DNA from: Nitrospirota bacterium
GTDB lineage: Bacteria > Nitrospirota > Thermodesulfovibrionia > Thermodesulfovibrionales > Dissulfurispiraceae
Assembly (NCBI GenBank): GCA_004321915.1
Contig: SCQE01000081.1
Span: 1-64,000 of the forward strand
Length of the DNA stretch: 64,000 nt
Direction of reading: 5' to 3'
Positions 8,434-16,177 of this stretch are shown piece after piece. Each line of letters opens with the position of its first letter. The first letter of the stretch is position 1. Under the pieces are notes generated by a model. It ran no database searches. It saw nothing but the letters and a program-made list of their open reading frames with translations, and had not been told where the DNA came from. A program made the position numbers and the translations under genes.

Positions 8434-8736
8434 TTATAATATTGCCTCGATCGGCATTGTACCGTAGGTTATGCGAATACCCTTAAGGCCTATAGTCTCG
8501 AGAAAGTCCGACGATCCATAATTTTTGACCGGTTTTAGATTCATTATTTCGACCGCCTCTTCAGGAAGTCCTGCTTCGGCAAAGGTCACCGACATAAAAA
8601 TCCTGTCGAACCAAGTCAGCTGATTGTTTCCTTTTTTGGGGGTTGGCATCATCTGTCTTGCTGTCTCAAACTCACCAGCCTCTGCAAAGGTGACAGCGTT
8701 CATCCAACTGCTGAATGTGTCGAATATCCGTTTCAT
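8434..8736 (-). CDS. Small protein with two FAEAG repeats
   Basis: This 100-residue cytoplasmic protein has no signal peptide. It consists of two copies of a unit of about 35 residues: WMNAVTFAEAGEFETARQMM at 11-30 and FMSVTFAEAGLPEEAVEIM at 47-65. A 35-residue tail follows. The same unit caps the two receiver proteins encoded next, which argues for a physical link between the three proteins. I know no function for it. It is the first gene after the sigma-54 promoter and has a strong AAAGGAGG ribosome site, so it should be well expressed when the operon is on. Confidence 0.8.
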   Translation of the reverse strand: MKRIFDTFSSWMNAVTFAEAGEFETARQMMPTPKKGNNQLTWFDRIFMSVTFAEAGLPEEAVEIMNLKPVKNYGSSDFLETIGLKGIRITYGTMPIEAIL

Positions 8737-8774
8737 TTAAAACCTCCTTTAAAATTTGCTTGCAATTGCTGTAG

Positions 8775-8791
8775 AGCAAAGCCCATGCCAA
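8775..8791 (-). promoter_or_regulatory. Sigma-54 (-24/-12) promoter
   Basis: The minus strand reads TTGGCATGGGCTTTGCT, matching the RpoN consensus YTGGCACGRNNNTTGCW at every defined position except one (T for C after GGCA). The GG and GC elements are correctly spaced. Transcription should begin near 8764, giving a leader of about 28 bases with AAAGGAGG before the ATG at 8736. The divergent gene encodes a sigma-54 activator, which supports the assignment. Confidence 0.85.
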
Positions 8792-9025
8792 ACCTGAAAA
8801 ATACAATTAAATCAAAATGTTATCTTTTTCAAAAACAAATCTCAGAATATTTTTGACCCATAATGAAACAAACAGAAACAACATCCTCACATGCACAGAC
8901 AAATCCCCTAACAAAAACAAGGAATATCTTGGAGCACAAATCAATATTATCAAACTTAGCAATGGAGCCCTTGCGCGATAATTCCTTTGATAGTTAACCA
9001 TTAATAATCACAAATCATGGTACGG

Positions 9026-9054
9026 TTGACTTTTAATTTTGTCGCTGATATACT
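9026..9054 (+). promoter_or_regulatory. Sigma-70-type promoter of the activator gene
   Basis: TTGACT (9026-9031), a 17-base spacer and TATACT (9049-9054) give a strong housekeeping promoter. The predicted start point near 9061 lies only one or two bases before the ATG at 9063. The mRNA may therefore be leaderless, or translation may begin at the ATG at 9090, which has AAGGA three bases before it. Confidence 0.7.
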
Positions 9055-9062
9055 GAATCACA

Positions 9063-10466
9063 ATGAAACAAAACGAATCACAAGGACTTATGTCAGGCCA
9101 AATAGAGATAATCGATATAATGAACGGCATTCCCCATGGAGTGGCGCTTATTGATAAACAGCTTCGAATCTTCAGCATGAACAGAATCCTTGAAGTTATG
9201 ACGGGCTACTCCACTCAGGCGGTTCAGGGAATTGAATGCAATTATGTTCTGCGCACTGACCGGGATGAATGGCTTAACAAGGCGCTCAATAATGGAGGCG
9301 AAACACTGATCTGCGAGGGAAGCGTCATCGATGCAAACCGCAAAAGAGTTTCGGTAAGAATTACCGCTTCACCGCTTAAAGGGCGGGAGGGCCTAGATGA
9401 AAGCCTGCTGCTGGTCATCGAGGACATCTCTATGCTGAAAGAGATGGACATCAAACTTCAAGGCAGCCCTGAGAAAAAGGCGCTTCTCGGGAACAGTCCA
9501 AAACTGCAGGAGATTATAGAACTCCTGCCTGTCTTTGCCTATACGGATGCTACCCTCCTTATCACCGGCGAAACCGGCACCGGTAAGGACCTGCTGGCAG
9601 AGGCCATACACCGCAGTTCAAAGAGGTCAAAGTACCCGTTTATAAAGGTGAACTGCGGGGCCATTCCCGAGACGTTACTGGAATCAGAACTGTTCGGGCA
9701 CGTTCGAGGCGCTTTTACCGGGGCCAACTCTGACAAGCCCGGGATGTTCAGACTGGCACAGGGAGGTACGCTTTTTCTCACCGAGGTCGGGGACCTGCCG
9801 CTGAAATTGCAGGTAAAACTCCTGACAGTTCTTGACGATAAAGAGTTTTATCCGCTCGGCAGTTCGAAAAAAACAAAAGCGGACATAAGGCTGATTACAG
9901 GCACGCACAGGGACCTCAAACAGCTGCTGGATGAAGGCAAATTCAGGGAAGACCTTTATTACCGGTTGAATGTACTACGGGCACATATGCCTTCACTTAG
10001 AGAACGGGGCGACGATGTGCTCCTGCTTATGAACCATTTCCTTAAAGAGTTCAATAACAATCTTGGAAAGAGAATAAAGGGCTTTGCGAGTTCTGCGATC
10101 GATTATCTTTTGCGTTATGAATACCCGGGCAATGTCAGGGAACTGCGCAATATTATCGAACACGCGGTGAATATATGCCAAGGGAATATCATTCAAATGG
10201 CACACCTGCCTGCTTATATCCTTTCTGCCGGAAATAGCAATTCAGGCAAAGATAAAAAAAGCGGAGGGCAGCTTTCTGAAACCAAAGAAGAGCCGACGGT
10301 ATTTAGCGCTTCCAAGAGGGAATTTGTAAGCTGGCCGGAAATAGAAAAGGGCCGGATACTCGAGACGATGATGGCAACCGGAGGCAACCGCAGCGAAGCG
10401 GCCCTGAAACTCGGCTGGAGCCGCAGCACCCTATGGAGGAAGATCAAGCATTATGGCTTGGAATAA
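9063..10466 (+). CDS. Sigma-54-dependent activator, PAS-AAA-Fis type
   Basis: This 467-residue protein has a PAS-like sensor at about 15-125 in place of a receiver. The AAA+ domain has Walker A GETGTGKD at 169-176 and the sigma-54 contact loop GAFTGA at 216-221. A Fis-type helix-turn-helix lies at about 430-467 (GNRSEAALKLGWSRSTLWRK). In Walker B the usual Asp-Glu is Thr-Glu (GGTLFLTEVGD, T240-E241), which may alter ATP hydrolysis. Without a receiver domain it is not directly controlled by phosphorylation; PAS ligand binding or binding by the stand-alone receivers are options (inference). It is the likely activator of the promoter at 8775-8791. The ATG at 9090 (residue 10) is an alternative start. 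Confidence 0.9.
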   Translation: MKQNESQGLMSGQIEIIDIMNGIPHGVALIDKQLRIFSMNRILEVMTGYSTQAVQGIECNYVLRTDRDEWLNKALNNGGETLICEGSVIDANRKRVSVRITASPLKGREGLDESLLLVIEDISMLKEMDIKLQGSPEKKALLGNSPKLQEIIELLPVFAYTDATLLITGETGTGKDLLAEAIHRSSKRSKYPFIKVNCGAIPETLLESELFGHVRGAFTGANSDKPGMFRLAQGGTLFLTEVGDLPLKLQVKLLTVLDDKEFYPLGSSKKTKADIRLITGTHRDLKQLLDEGKFREDLYYRLNVLRAHMPSLRERGDDVLLLMNHFLKEFNNNLGKRIKGFASSAIDYLLRYEYPGNVRELRNIIEHAVNICQGNIIQMAHLPAYILSAGNSNSGKDKKSGGQLSETKEEPTVFSASKREFVSWPEIEKGRILETMMATGGNRSEAALKLGWSRSTLWRKIKHYGLE

Positions 10467-10469
10467 GCA

Positions 10470-10793
10470 ATGAAAATATTGGTGACACTGACTGCCGACC
10501 AGATAGCGCCGAGATTCGATCTCTGCACAGAGGTCCTGATTGCCCAATTTAATGATGACAGGACCGGACCGGAACCCCGCACTGTGCTGTTGCCCGGCCC
10601 TTCGGCTGATGAGCTCTGCAGCCTTATCCTGAAAGAAGGCATCGATATAGTGGTCTGCGGCGGCATCGAAGACTCTTTCTTTCAGTATCTGATATGGAAA
10701 AAGGTCAGGGTTATAGACAGGGTAATAGGCCCGTCAGCAAAAGCACTGCAACTGGCGCTTGAAGAAGGCTTGCGGGCTGGAGCGGTCATTTAA
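10470..10793 (+). CDS. NifX/NafY-like dinitrogenase cofactor-family protein
   Basis: This 107-residue protein has the RNase-H-like fold features of the dinitrogenase iron-molybdenum cofactor family: an opening MKILVTLTADQIAPRFD, a central IDIVVCGGIEDSF and a closing alanine-rich helix. Family members bind FeMo-co precursors or Mo/Cu/Fe-S clusters (orange-protein relatives). No nif genes are nearby, so nitrogenase assembly is unlikely. It starts three bases after the activator stop and precedes the sensor kinase, so it could serve as a metal or cluster sensor or carrier in the circuit (inference). Confidence 0.75.
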   Translation: MKILVTLTADQIAPRFDLCTEVLIAQFNDDRTGPEPRTVLLPGPSADELCSLILKEGIDIVVCGGIEDSFFQYLIWKKVRVIDRVIGPSAKALQLALEEGLRAGAVI

Positions 10794-10820
10794 CTACCAA
10801 GAGTGACTCGGAGGTCGAAT

Positions 10821-12569
10821 ATGGGACTTAATTTGCGGGACAAGTACCTTAATTTTTACAGCAGCGACGATTCGAACCTCTCGATCAAAGAGAGGTATCT
10901 GACGCTGAGCAGGAGCTTCCTCATAATCATGCTTCTGGTCACAATTGTTCCGCTGAGCATCACGACCGCCTTGAGCTATTTCCAGTACCGTTCCCTGATA
11001 AGACAGGAGACGATCAATAATGCGCAGTGGAATGCCGAGAGCACCCGGCAGGGCATCGAGTCCTTTATCGATAAACTCCGGGCCATGATCCAAGTTGTTT
11101 CCGAATCGTACAGATACAAAGATCTCTCGGTACAGGAAAATCTGGACAAAGTATTCGAAAACCTCAAATCAAAAAACAAGGGGATTGTCGACTTGAGCGT
11201 AATCGGTCCTGACGGTGTTCAGCAAGCTTACTCGGGTCCTTTCAACCTTAAAGGCAAGGATTACAGCGACAGCCCTTGGTACCAAAAAACCCTGACAAGA
11301 AAGGTCTATGTAAGCGAGGTCTTCCTCGGATACCGTAATGTGCCGCATTTCGTTATAGCCATAAGCAAGAAGGTCTCAGGAGAAAACGGTTATTGGGTCT
11401 TAAGGGCGAGCATAGACACGGACACACTGGACCAATTCCTTGCCGGGGTCAGAAATGAAAACCTGGTGGATGCATTTCTTATAAACAGCAAAGGCGCTCT
11501 CCAGAGTTCTTCCCACAATTACGGCAACGTGTCGAGCCAGTCGCCTGTATCGGTAGAACGGCTGCCGAAAAACAAAGACATTCTGACGGTGGAAAACAAA
11601 CAAGGCTCCAAGTCCATGGTCAATGTCGTTGCCCGGATAAATGAGAGTCCTTGGTTTCTGGTGCTTGAACAGTACGGATATGCGGACAAAAAAACATGGG
11701 TCCTTTTTAAGCGGGAGTTGCTTGTTATCTATGTGGTAAGTTTTGTCGTGATCATCTGCCTGACCTTTTTCATCGCCTCTTTTCTTACATCAACCGTTCG
11801 CAAGGAGGAGGAGACAAGGGAAATCATACTTGCAGAGAGCGAACACGCCAACAAGTTGGCCTCGATAGGCAGACTGGCTGCAGGCATAGCCCATGAAATC
11901 AATAATCCTTTGGCCATAATCAATGAAAAGGCCGGACTGATGAAAGACCTCCTGCAGGTTTCTAATGATTTTAAATACAAGGACAAATTTCTCATGCAGA
12001 TCGACGCTATGGAAAACGCGGTAAAACGGAGCAGGACCATAACCCACAGGCTTCTGGGATTTGCCAGAAGAATGGATATCAAGCTCGAGCCCGTAGACAT
12101 TAACAGTGTGATTACTGAGGTCCTCGGCTTTCTTGACAAGGAGGCCGCATATCAGGAGATCAGGATTGATCAGGATTTACAGCCGAATCTGCCTGACATC
12201 ATGAGCGACCACGGGCAATTGCAGCAGATATTCATGAACATAATCAATAACGCCATAGATGCGGTCGGCAACGGCGGTATAATCCAGATATCCAGCAGGC
12301 AGATTGACACAAAAACGGTCAGGGTCGATATTTGCGACAACGGTCCGGGTATGCCGCCGGAGGTGCTGAAAAAAGTCTTTGAGCCTTTTTTTACTACGAA
12401 AAAAGGCTCTGAGAGACAAGGCACAGGTCTCGGACTTTCAATAACATATGGACTTATAAAGAAACTTGGCGCGAAGATATCCGCCAGCAGCGAGGTTGGC
12501 ATCGGAACGACGTTCACAATCCTGATCCCTATAAGGTCCGTATCTGCAGAGGGAGGAACAGACAGATGA
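10821..12569 (+). CDS. Cache-domain sensor histidine kinase (paralogue)
   Basis: This 582-residue kinase starts at the ATG at 10821, preceded by GGAGGT; an in-frame GTG at 10803 lies upstream of that ribosome site and is unlikely. It has transmembrane helices near 32-52 and 300-322, with a double-Cache-like sensor between them. HisKA has the phospho-acceptor His in GIAHEINNPLAI (about 358). The HATPase domain has NNAIDAVG, DNGPGMP and TGLGLS. The sensor repeats the GYRN-PHF segment and the GVI-type strand pattern of the kinase at 5655-7331, so the two are duplicates. Its stop overlaps the next ATG (ATGA). Confidence 0.92.
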   Translation: MGLNLRDKYLNFYSSDDSNLSIKERYLTLSRSFLIIMLLVTIVPLSITTALSYFQYRSLIRQETINNAQWNAESTRQGIESFIDKLRAMIQVVSESYRYKDLSVQENLDKVFENLKSKNKGIVDLSVIGPDGVQQAYSGPFNLKGKDYSDSPWYQKTLTRKVYVSEVFLGYRNVPHFVIAISKKVSGENGYWVLRASIDTDTLDQFLAGVRNENLVDAFLINSKGALQSSSHNYGNVSSQSPVSVERLPKNKDILTVENKQGSKSMVNVVARINESPWFLVLEQYGYADKKTWVLFKRELLVIYVVSFVVIICLTFFIASFLTSTVRKEEETREIILAESEHANKLASIGRLAAGIAHEINNPLAIINEKAGLMKDLLQVSNDFKYKDKFLMQIDAMENAVKRSRTITHRLLGFARRMDIKLEPVDINSVITEVLGFLDKEAAYQEIRIDQDLQPNLPDIMSDHGQLQQIFMNIINNAIDAVGNGGIIQISSRQIDTKTVRVDICDNGPGMPPEVLKKVFEPFFTTKKGSERQGTGLGLSITYGLIKKLGAKISASSEVGIGTTFTILIPIRSVSAEGGTDR

Positions 12570-12949
12570 GTAAGACCAAGGTGCTTATAGTGGATGATGA
12601 GGAGGAGTTTTCAAACACCCTTGCCGAGAGGCTGTGTTTCAGGGGTTTCGACGCGGTTTCGGTCGGGAATGCGGATAAAGCGATTGCGGCAATTAGAAAC
12701 GATTGGGTCCCTGACGTTGCCTTGTTGGACCTTAAAATGCCCGGCCTCAGCGGTCTCGATACGCTCGAAATGATAAAAAAACTTGACTTGGGCATAGAAG
12801 CGATCATGATAACAGGACACGGTTCCACTGCCAGCGGCATAGAAGGAATGAAGCGCGGACTTTTTGACTACCTGATGAAGCCGGTAGACATAAACGAGTT
12901 GGTAGCCAAGATAAATGAAGCGGCAAAGAAGAACTATGATAAGACATAA
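12566..12949 (+). CDS. Stand-alone response regulator receiver protein
   Basis: This 127-residue receiver has an intact D10/D11, D55 in LLDLKMPG, T83 and K105 (MKPVDI), with no output domain. Translation is coupled to the upstream kinase, which should be its phosphodonor. It is most like the receiver at 5193-5654, in the same position relative to the other paralogous kinase. That pairing supports duplication of a kinase-receiver unit on both sides of the activator gene. Confidence 0.9.
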   Translation: MSKTKVLIVDDEEEFSNTLAERLCFRGFDAVSVGNADKAIAAIRNDWVPDVALLDLKMPGLSGLDTLEMIKKLDLGIEAIMITGHGSTASGIEGMKRGLFDYLMKPVDINELVAKINEAAKKNYDKT

Positions 12950-12975
12950 GTCAACAAAACTTGGCCGGAAAAATT

Positions 12976-12992
12976 AAAGTGAAACTCACTTT
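12976..12992. terminator. Possible weak bidirectional terminator
   Basis: AAAGTGA, a three-base loop AAC and TCACTTT form a perfect seven-pair stem in the 52-base gap between convergent genes. The stem is AT-rich and the T run is short (four on the plus side), so termination is likely to be partial. Confidence 0.3.
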
Positions 12993-13001
12993 TGAACGAA
13001 A

Positions 13002-14219
13002 TTATTCTGCCTTCAATGCCTCTATCGGGTCGAGCCCTGCTGCCTTGGCCGCAGGGTAAACGCCGAAGATAACGCCGATTATAGCGGAAAACAAAAAGGC
13101 CACAATGATTGCCGGAACGGACAGACTCATGGGCCACTTCGTGATATGCGAGGCCCCGAGAGATAAAACAATGCCGAGCATTGTCCCGACCAAGCCGCCG
13201 CTTACGCTCAAGGTCAGGGATTCCACAATGAACTGGAGTAAAAGGTCTCGTTTCATCGCGCCGACAGCCCGTCTCAAACCGATCTCCCTTGTCCGCTCTT
13301 TAATGGATATAAGCATAATGGCGAGAATGCCGACCCCTCCGACGAGCAGGGAAATCCCTGCGACAGCGCTCAACAGATTGGTGAATGTCTGCGAGGTCTC
13401 TTTCTCGGTCTTAAGGATTTCAGTCTGGCTCTGAACGGTGAAATCATCAGGCTTGCTTCGTAAGCGGTGTTTCTCGCGGAGAATGTCCCTTACTTCAGAT
13501 GCCGCTTTATCCACATATACGGACCCCTTTGCCTGAGCATAGATATTGTTGATATAGGTCAGATTGAAGAGCCGTCTCAGTGCGGTATTAACAGGGATGT
13601 AAATCACATCGTCCTGATCATTTCCGACAAGGTCGGTTCCTTTTTCCTGAAGAACGCCTATGACCTCAAACGCGACTTTTCCGATACGAATGGACTCCCC
13701 CAGAGGATTTCTGTTCTCGAAAAGATTCTTTGCAACAGTCTTCCCGATCACGGCGACCCGCTGCAAGGTCCTATCTTCATCATTGTTAAAAAAGCGGCCG
13801 TTCTGAAGGGCAATGTTTCGTATCTGTACAACAGTATCGGTTGTTCCGGTAATGTAGGTGGTTGTGCTGAGCGCTTCGTATTTTACGAGCATTTTCTTCG
13901 CTTGTGCCGGTGCAACGGCTTTTATGTGTTGCGACTCTTCCGAAATCGAAGCGGCGTCTCTTAATGTGAGGGTGGAGACATTGCCGGTCTGCCTCTGTCT
14001 GCCCGCTATTATTTTCACCTGCCCGGCAGTCACAATTACAAGGTCGGTGCCCATCGCCTGTATTTTTGAGAGTACCTGCTTCTGCGCGCCGTCGCCGATT
14101 GCAGCCATTACGATGACAGAACAGACACCGACAACAATACCCAGTGTGGCAAGGGCGGTCCTCAGCTTGTGGCTGAAAAGCGTTTTGAGAGCAATGCGTG
14201 TGCCTTTAATCAGTTTCAT
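13002..14219 (-). CDS. MacB-type ABC transporter permease (second copy)
   Basis: This 405-residue permease has an N-terminal helix (about 20-42), a periplasmic MacB core domain of roughly 220 residues and a C-terminal FtsX domain with three helices. The cytoplasmic coupling segment ERTREIGLRRAVGA is the FtsX-family contact to the ATPase. It has no ATPase domain of its own. It follows another full-length permease by 46 bases, so the pair probably forms a heterodimer with the ATPase at 15477. It is the last gene of the operon. Confidence 0.88.
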   Translation of the reverse strand: MKLIKGTRIALKTLFSHKLRTALATLGIVVGVCSVIVMAAIGDGAQKQVLSKIQAMGTDLVIVTAGQVKIIAGRQRQTGNVSTLTLRDAASISEESQHIKAVAPAQAKKMLVKYEALSTTTYITGTTDTVVQIRNIALQNGRFFNNDEDRTLQRVAVIGKTVAKNLFENRNPLGESIRIGKVAFEVIGVLQEKGTDLVGNDQDDVIYIPVNTALRRLFNLTYINNIYAQAKGSVYVDKAASEVRDILREKHRLRSKPDDFTVQSQTEILKTEKETSQTFTNLLSAVAGISLLVGGVGILAIMLISIKERTREIGLRRAVGAMKRDLLLQFIVESLTLSVSGGLVGTMLGIVLSLGASHITKWPMSLSVPAIIVAFLFSAIIGVIFGVYPAAKAAGLDPIEALKAE

Positions 14220-14265
14220 CCGCTTCTGGGACCGTCCACTCTACCCCTTTCTGACTTCTTCATTC

Positions 14266-15477
14266 TCACCCCTTTATCGCCTGTACCGGGTCCATGGCAG
14301 CAGCCCGCTTAGCAGGCTGAAGGCCCGCGGCAATGCCTACGATTGTTGAAAATAAAACGGCAAGGACAAACGGCTCCCATGAGATCATTGCAGGCATTTT
14401 TTTGAGGACCGCTATTCCCTTTGTTATGCCGATGCCGAGAAGAGTTCCTGCGATGCCGCCCAAGAGTGTGACTATGAGCGCCTCGCACAGGAACTGGTTC
14501 ATAATGTCCTTTGCCCTCGCGCCGAAAGCGCGCCTGATGCCTATTTCTTTCTTTCTCTCATTGACCGAAATGAACATGATATTTGCGATGACAATGCCCC
14601 CGACCCCTAAAGAGATGAGCGAGAGCAGCATCAGGAAGGTGGTCAATGTCTTCGACACGCCTTTGACCGTCTTTGCCATGGCCTCCGTGCTTGTTACCCT
14701 GAAGTCGTCTTCCTGCGGAGGGGTTATATGATGTCGCTCCCTGAGAAGTGCGGCAACGCTGTTGGAAATATCCCCGAGCTTTGCCGGGTCTTCCGCGTAA
14801 AGTCTTATCATGCCGATGTAGGTGACATTGTAAAGCCTCTTCATCGCGGTAGTGAGCGGCACCATCACCCGCCTGTCCATGTCCATGCCGTGCGGACTCG
14901 ATCCCCGCGCGCTCAGGACCCCGACGACCTTGAAATTGGTATTGTTGACCCTTATGCTCTCCCCGATAGGATTCTGGTCGCCGAACAACTCCTTTACTAT
15001 GGTCTTACCGATCATGCAATTTCTCGACATCCCTGAGTTGTCCTCATCGCTTATAAAATCGCCCTGTTCAGCGTACCACTGCCATGCGTCCGCGAACTCA
15101 GGAGTTACACCAACCACCGGAGAAGTGGTGTTCATGTTGCCGTAAATAATATTCTGTTCGAGATTTACAGTGAATGGCGAGATATGCCTGATGCCTTTTA
15201 TGGATTCCTTTATCGCATTCGCATCCTCGATGGTGAGCGTAGCGGTCTTCTCATCAGGAGGGCCGAACATCTTCCCCCCTCCCGCAGAGACCATGACCGC
15301 GTTAGGCCCGAAGTTGGCGATGCTCTTCATCACTTTGTGCTGCGCCCCCTTTGCCATAGAAACAATGACCGTGAGCGTGGCGATACCGATGATCACTCCG
15401 AGCATCATGAGAAATGTCCTGAGTCTGTTTTTCGAAAGCCCTTTGAGGGCAATGTTTATCACCTTTCCGGAAGACAT
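14266..15477 (-). CDS. MacB-type ABC transporter permease (first copy)
   Basis: This 403-residue permease has the same layout: one N-terminal helix, a periplasmic core, and an FtsX domain with ERKKEIGIRRAFGARAKDI as the coupling helix. Its ATG shares one base with the TAA of the ATPase gene (TAATG), so subunits are made in step. The two permeases are clearly homologous yet diverged, consistent with an old tandem duplication. In MacB-like systems the permease drives mechanotransmission to a periplasmic adaptor and TolC, both encoded upstream here. Confidence 0.88.
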   Translation of the reverse strand: MSSGKVINIALKGLSKNRLRTFLMMLGVIIGIATLTVIVSMAKGAQHKVMKSIANFGPNAVMVSAGGGKMFGPPDEKTATLTIEDANAIKESIKGIRHISPFTVNLEQNIIYGNMNTTSPVVGVTPEFADAWQWYAEQGDFISDEDNSGMSRNCMIGKTIVKELFGDQNPIGESIRVNNTNFKVVGVLSARGSSPHGMDMDRRVMVPLTTAMKRLYNVTYIGMIRLYAEDPAKLGDISNSVAALLRERHHITPPQEDDFRVTSTEAMAKTVKGVSKTLTTFLMLLSLISLGVGGIVIANIMFISVNERKKEIGIRRAFGARAKDIMNQFLCEALIVTLLGGIAGTLLGIGITKGIAVLKKMPAMISWEPFVLAVLFSTIVGIAAGLQPAKRAAAMDPVQAIKG

Positions 15478-16157
15478 TATTTCGCCCTCCTTTCGTCGCT
15501 TACTATCCTGCCGTCCTTCATCCTGATTATCCTTCCGGCCTTTTCGGCAACGTCGGATTCATGGGTCACAAGAACGATGGTCCTGCCGTCTTGGTTCAGT
15601 TTGTTGAAGATGTTCATCACTTCGTCGCTCGAAGCGCTGTCGAGGTTTCCGGTCGGCTCATCCGCAAGTATGAGCGCGGGATTGTTGACCAAGGCGCGAG
15701 CTATCGCGACCCGCTGCTGTTGTCCTCCCGATAATTCGGAGGGCACATGAGTGGTCCGGTCTCCAAGGCCCACAGCCTCAAGGGACGCCTTTGCCCTAGC
15801 CTTGATATCAATGTCCTCAGGCGAGTAGATCAGAGGCAGCTCCACATTTTCGAGGGCTGTTGTTTTCTGAAGGAGGTTGAAGGACTGGAATACAAAGCCG
15901 ATCTTCTTGTTTCTCGTGCGGGACAGGTCATCATCATTCATGGTATCCACTTCAACTCCATCGAGAAAATACGCCCCGCTGCTCGGCTTGTCAAGACACC
16001 CGACAATGTTCATCAGGGTGGATTTACCCATGCCGGACGGCGCCATGATCGCCACAAACTCTCCGCTTTTTATCTCAAGGTTTATGCCTTCAAGCACCTT
16101 TACCTCGAGGTTTCCGTCTTTTTTGTATGTCTTGGTGATCTCTCTTAATTCAATCAT
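15477..16157 (-). CDS. ABC transporter ATP-binding protein (MacB/LolD type)
   Basis: This 226-residue ATPase begins at the ATG at 16157 (MIELREITKTY), preceded by GGGAGG; the longer in-frame extension runs into the adaptor gene and looks non-coding. Walker A is APSGMGKST, with Ala in place of the first Gly. The signature LSGGQQQRVAIARA, Walker B LILADEPTGNLD and the switch His in VTHE are all present. It should energise the two downstream permeases for export of a small molecule or lipid-like substrate from the periplasm or inner membrane. Confidence 0.9.
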   Translation of the reverse strand: MIELREITKTYKKDGNLEVKVLEGINLEIKSGEFVAIMAPSGMGKSTLMNIVGCLDKPSSGAYFLDGVEVDTMNDDDLSRTRNKKIGFVFQSFNLLQKTTALENVELPLIYSPEDIDIKARAKASLEAVGLGDRTTHVPSELSGGQQQRVAIARALVNNPALILADEPTGNLDSASSDEVMNIFNKLNQDGRTIVLVTHESDVAEKAGRIIRMKDGRIVSDERRAK

Positions 16158-16177
16158 TTTTTTGAGTCCTCCCTGAT

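Larger units (their letters stand above)
8737..9062. other. Divergent intergenic control region
   Basis: These 326 AT-rich bases separate the leftward signalling operon from the rightward sigma-54 activator gene. They hold a sigma-54 promoter for the left side (8775-8791) and a sigma-70-like promoter for the right side (9026-9054). The roughly 230 bases between the two promoters are where activator sites would be expected. I looked for paired inverted repeats there and found none convincing. The leftward open frame at 8807-9001 has low-complexity composition and no ribosome site; I do not call it a gene. Confidence 0.7.

Noticed and set aside
8807-9001. Minus-strand frame of 64 codons in the divergent promoter region
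   Set aside because: Hydrophobic low-complexity product, no ribosome site, and it lies upstream of the sigma-54 promoter.
13002-15477. Two consecutive MacB-type permeases as a possible split gene
   Set aside because: Each has the full anchor helix, periplasmic core and FtsX domain; they are tandem paralogues.
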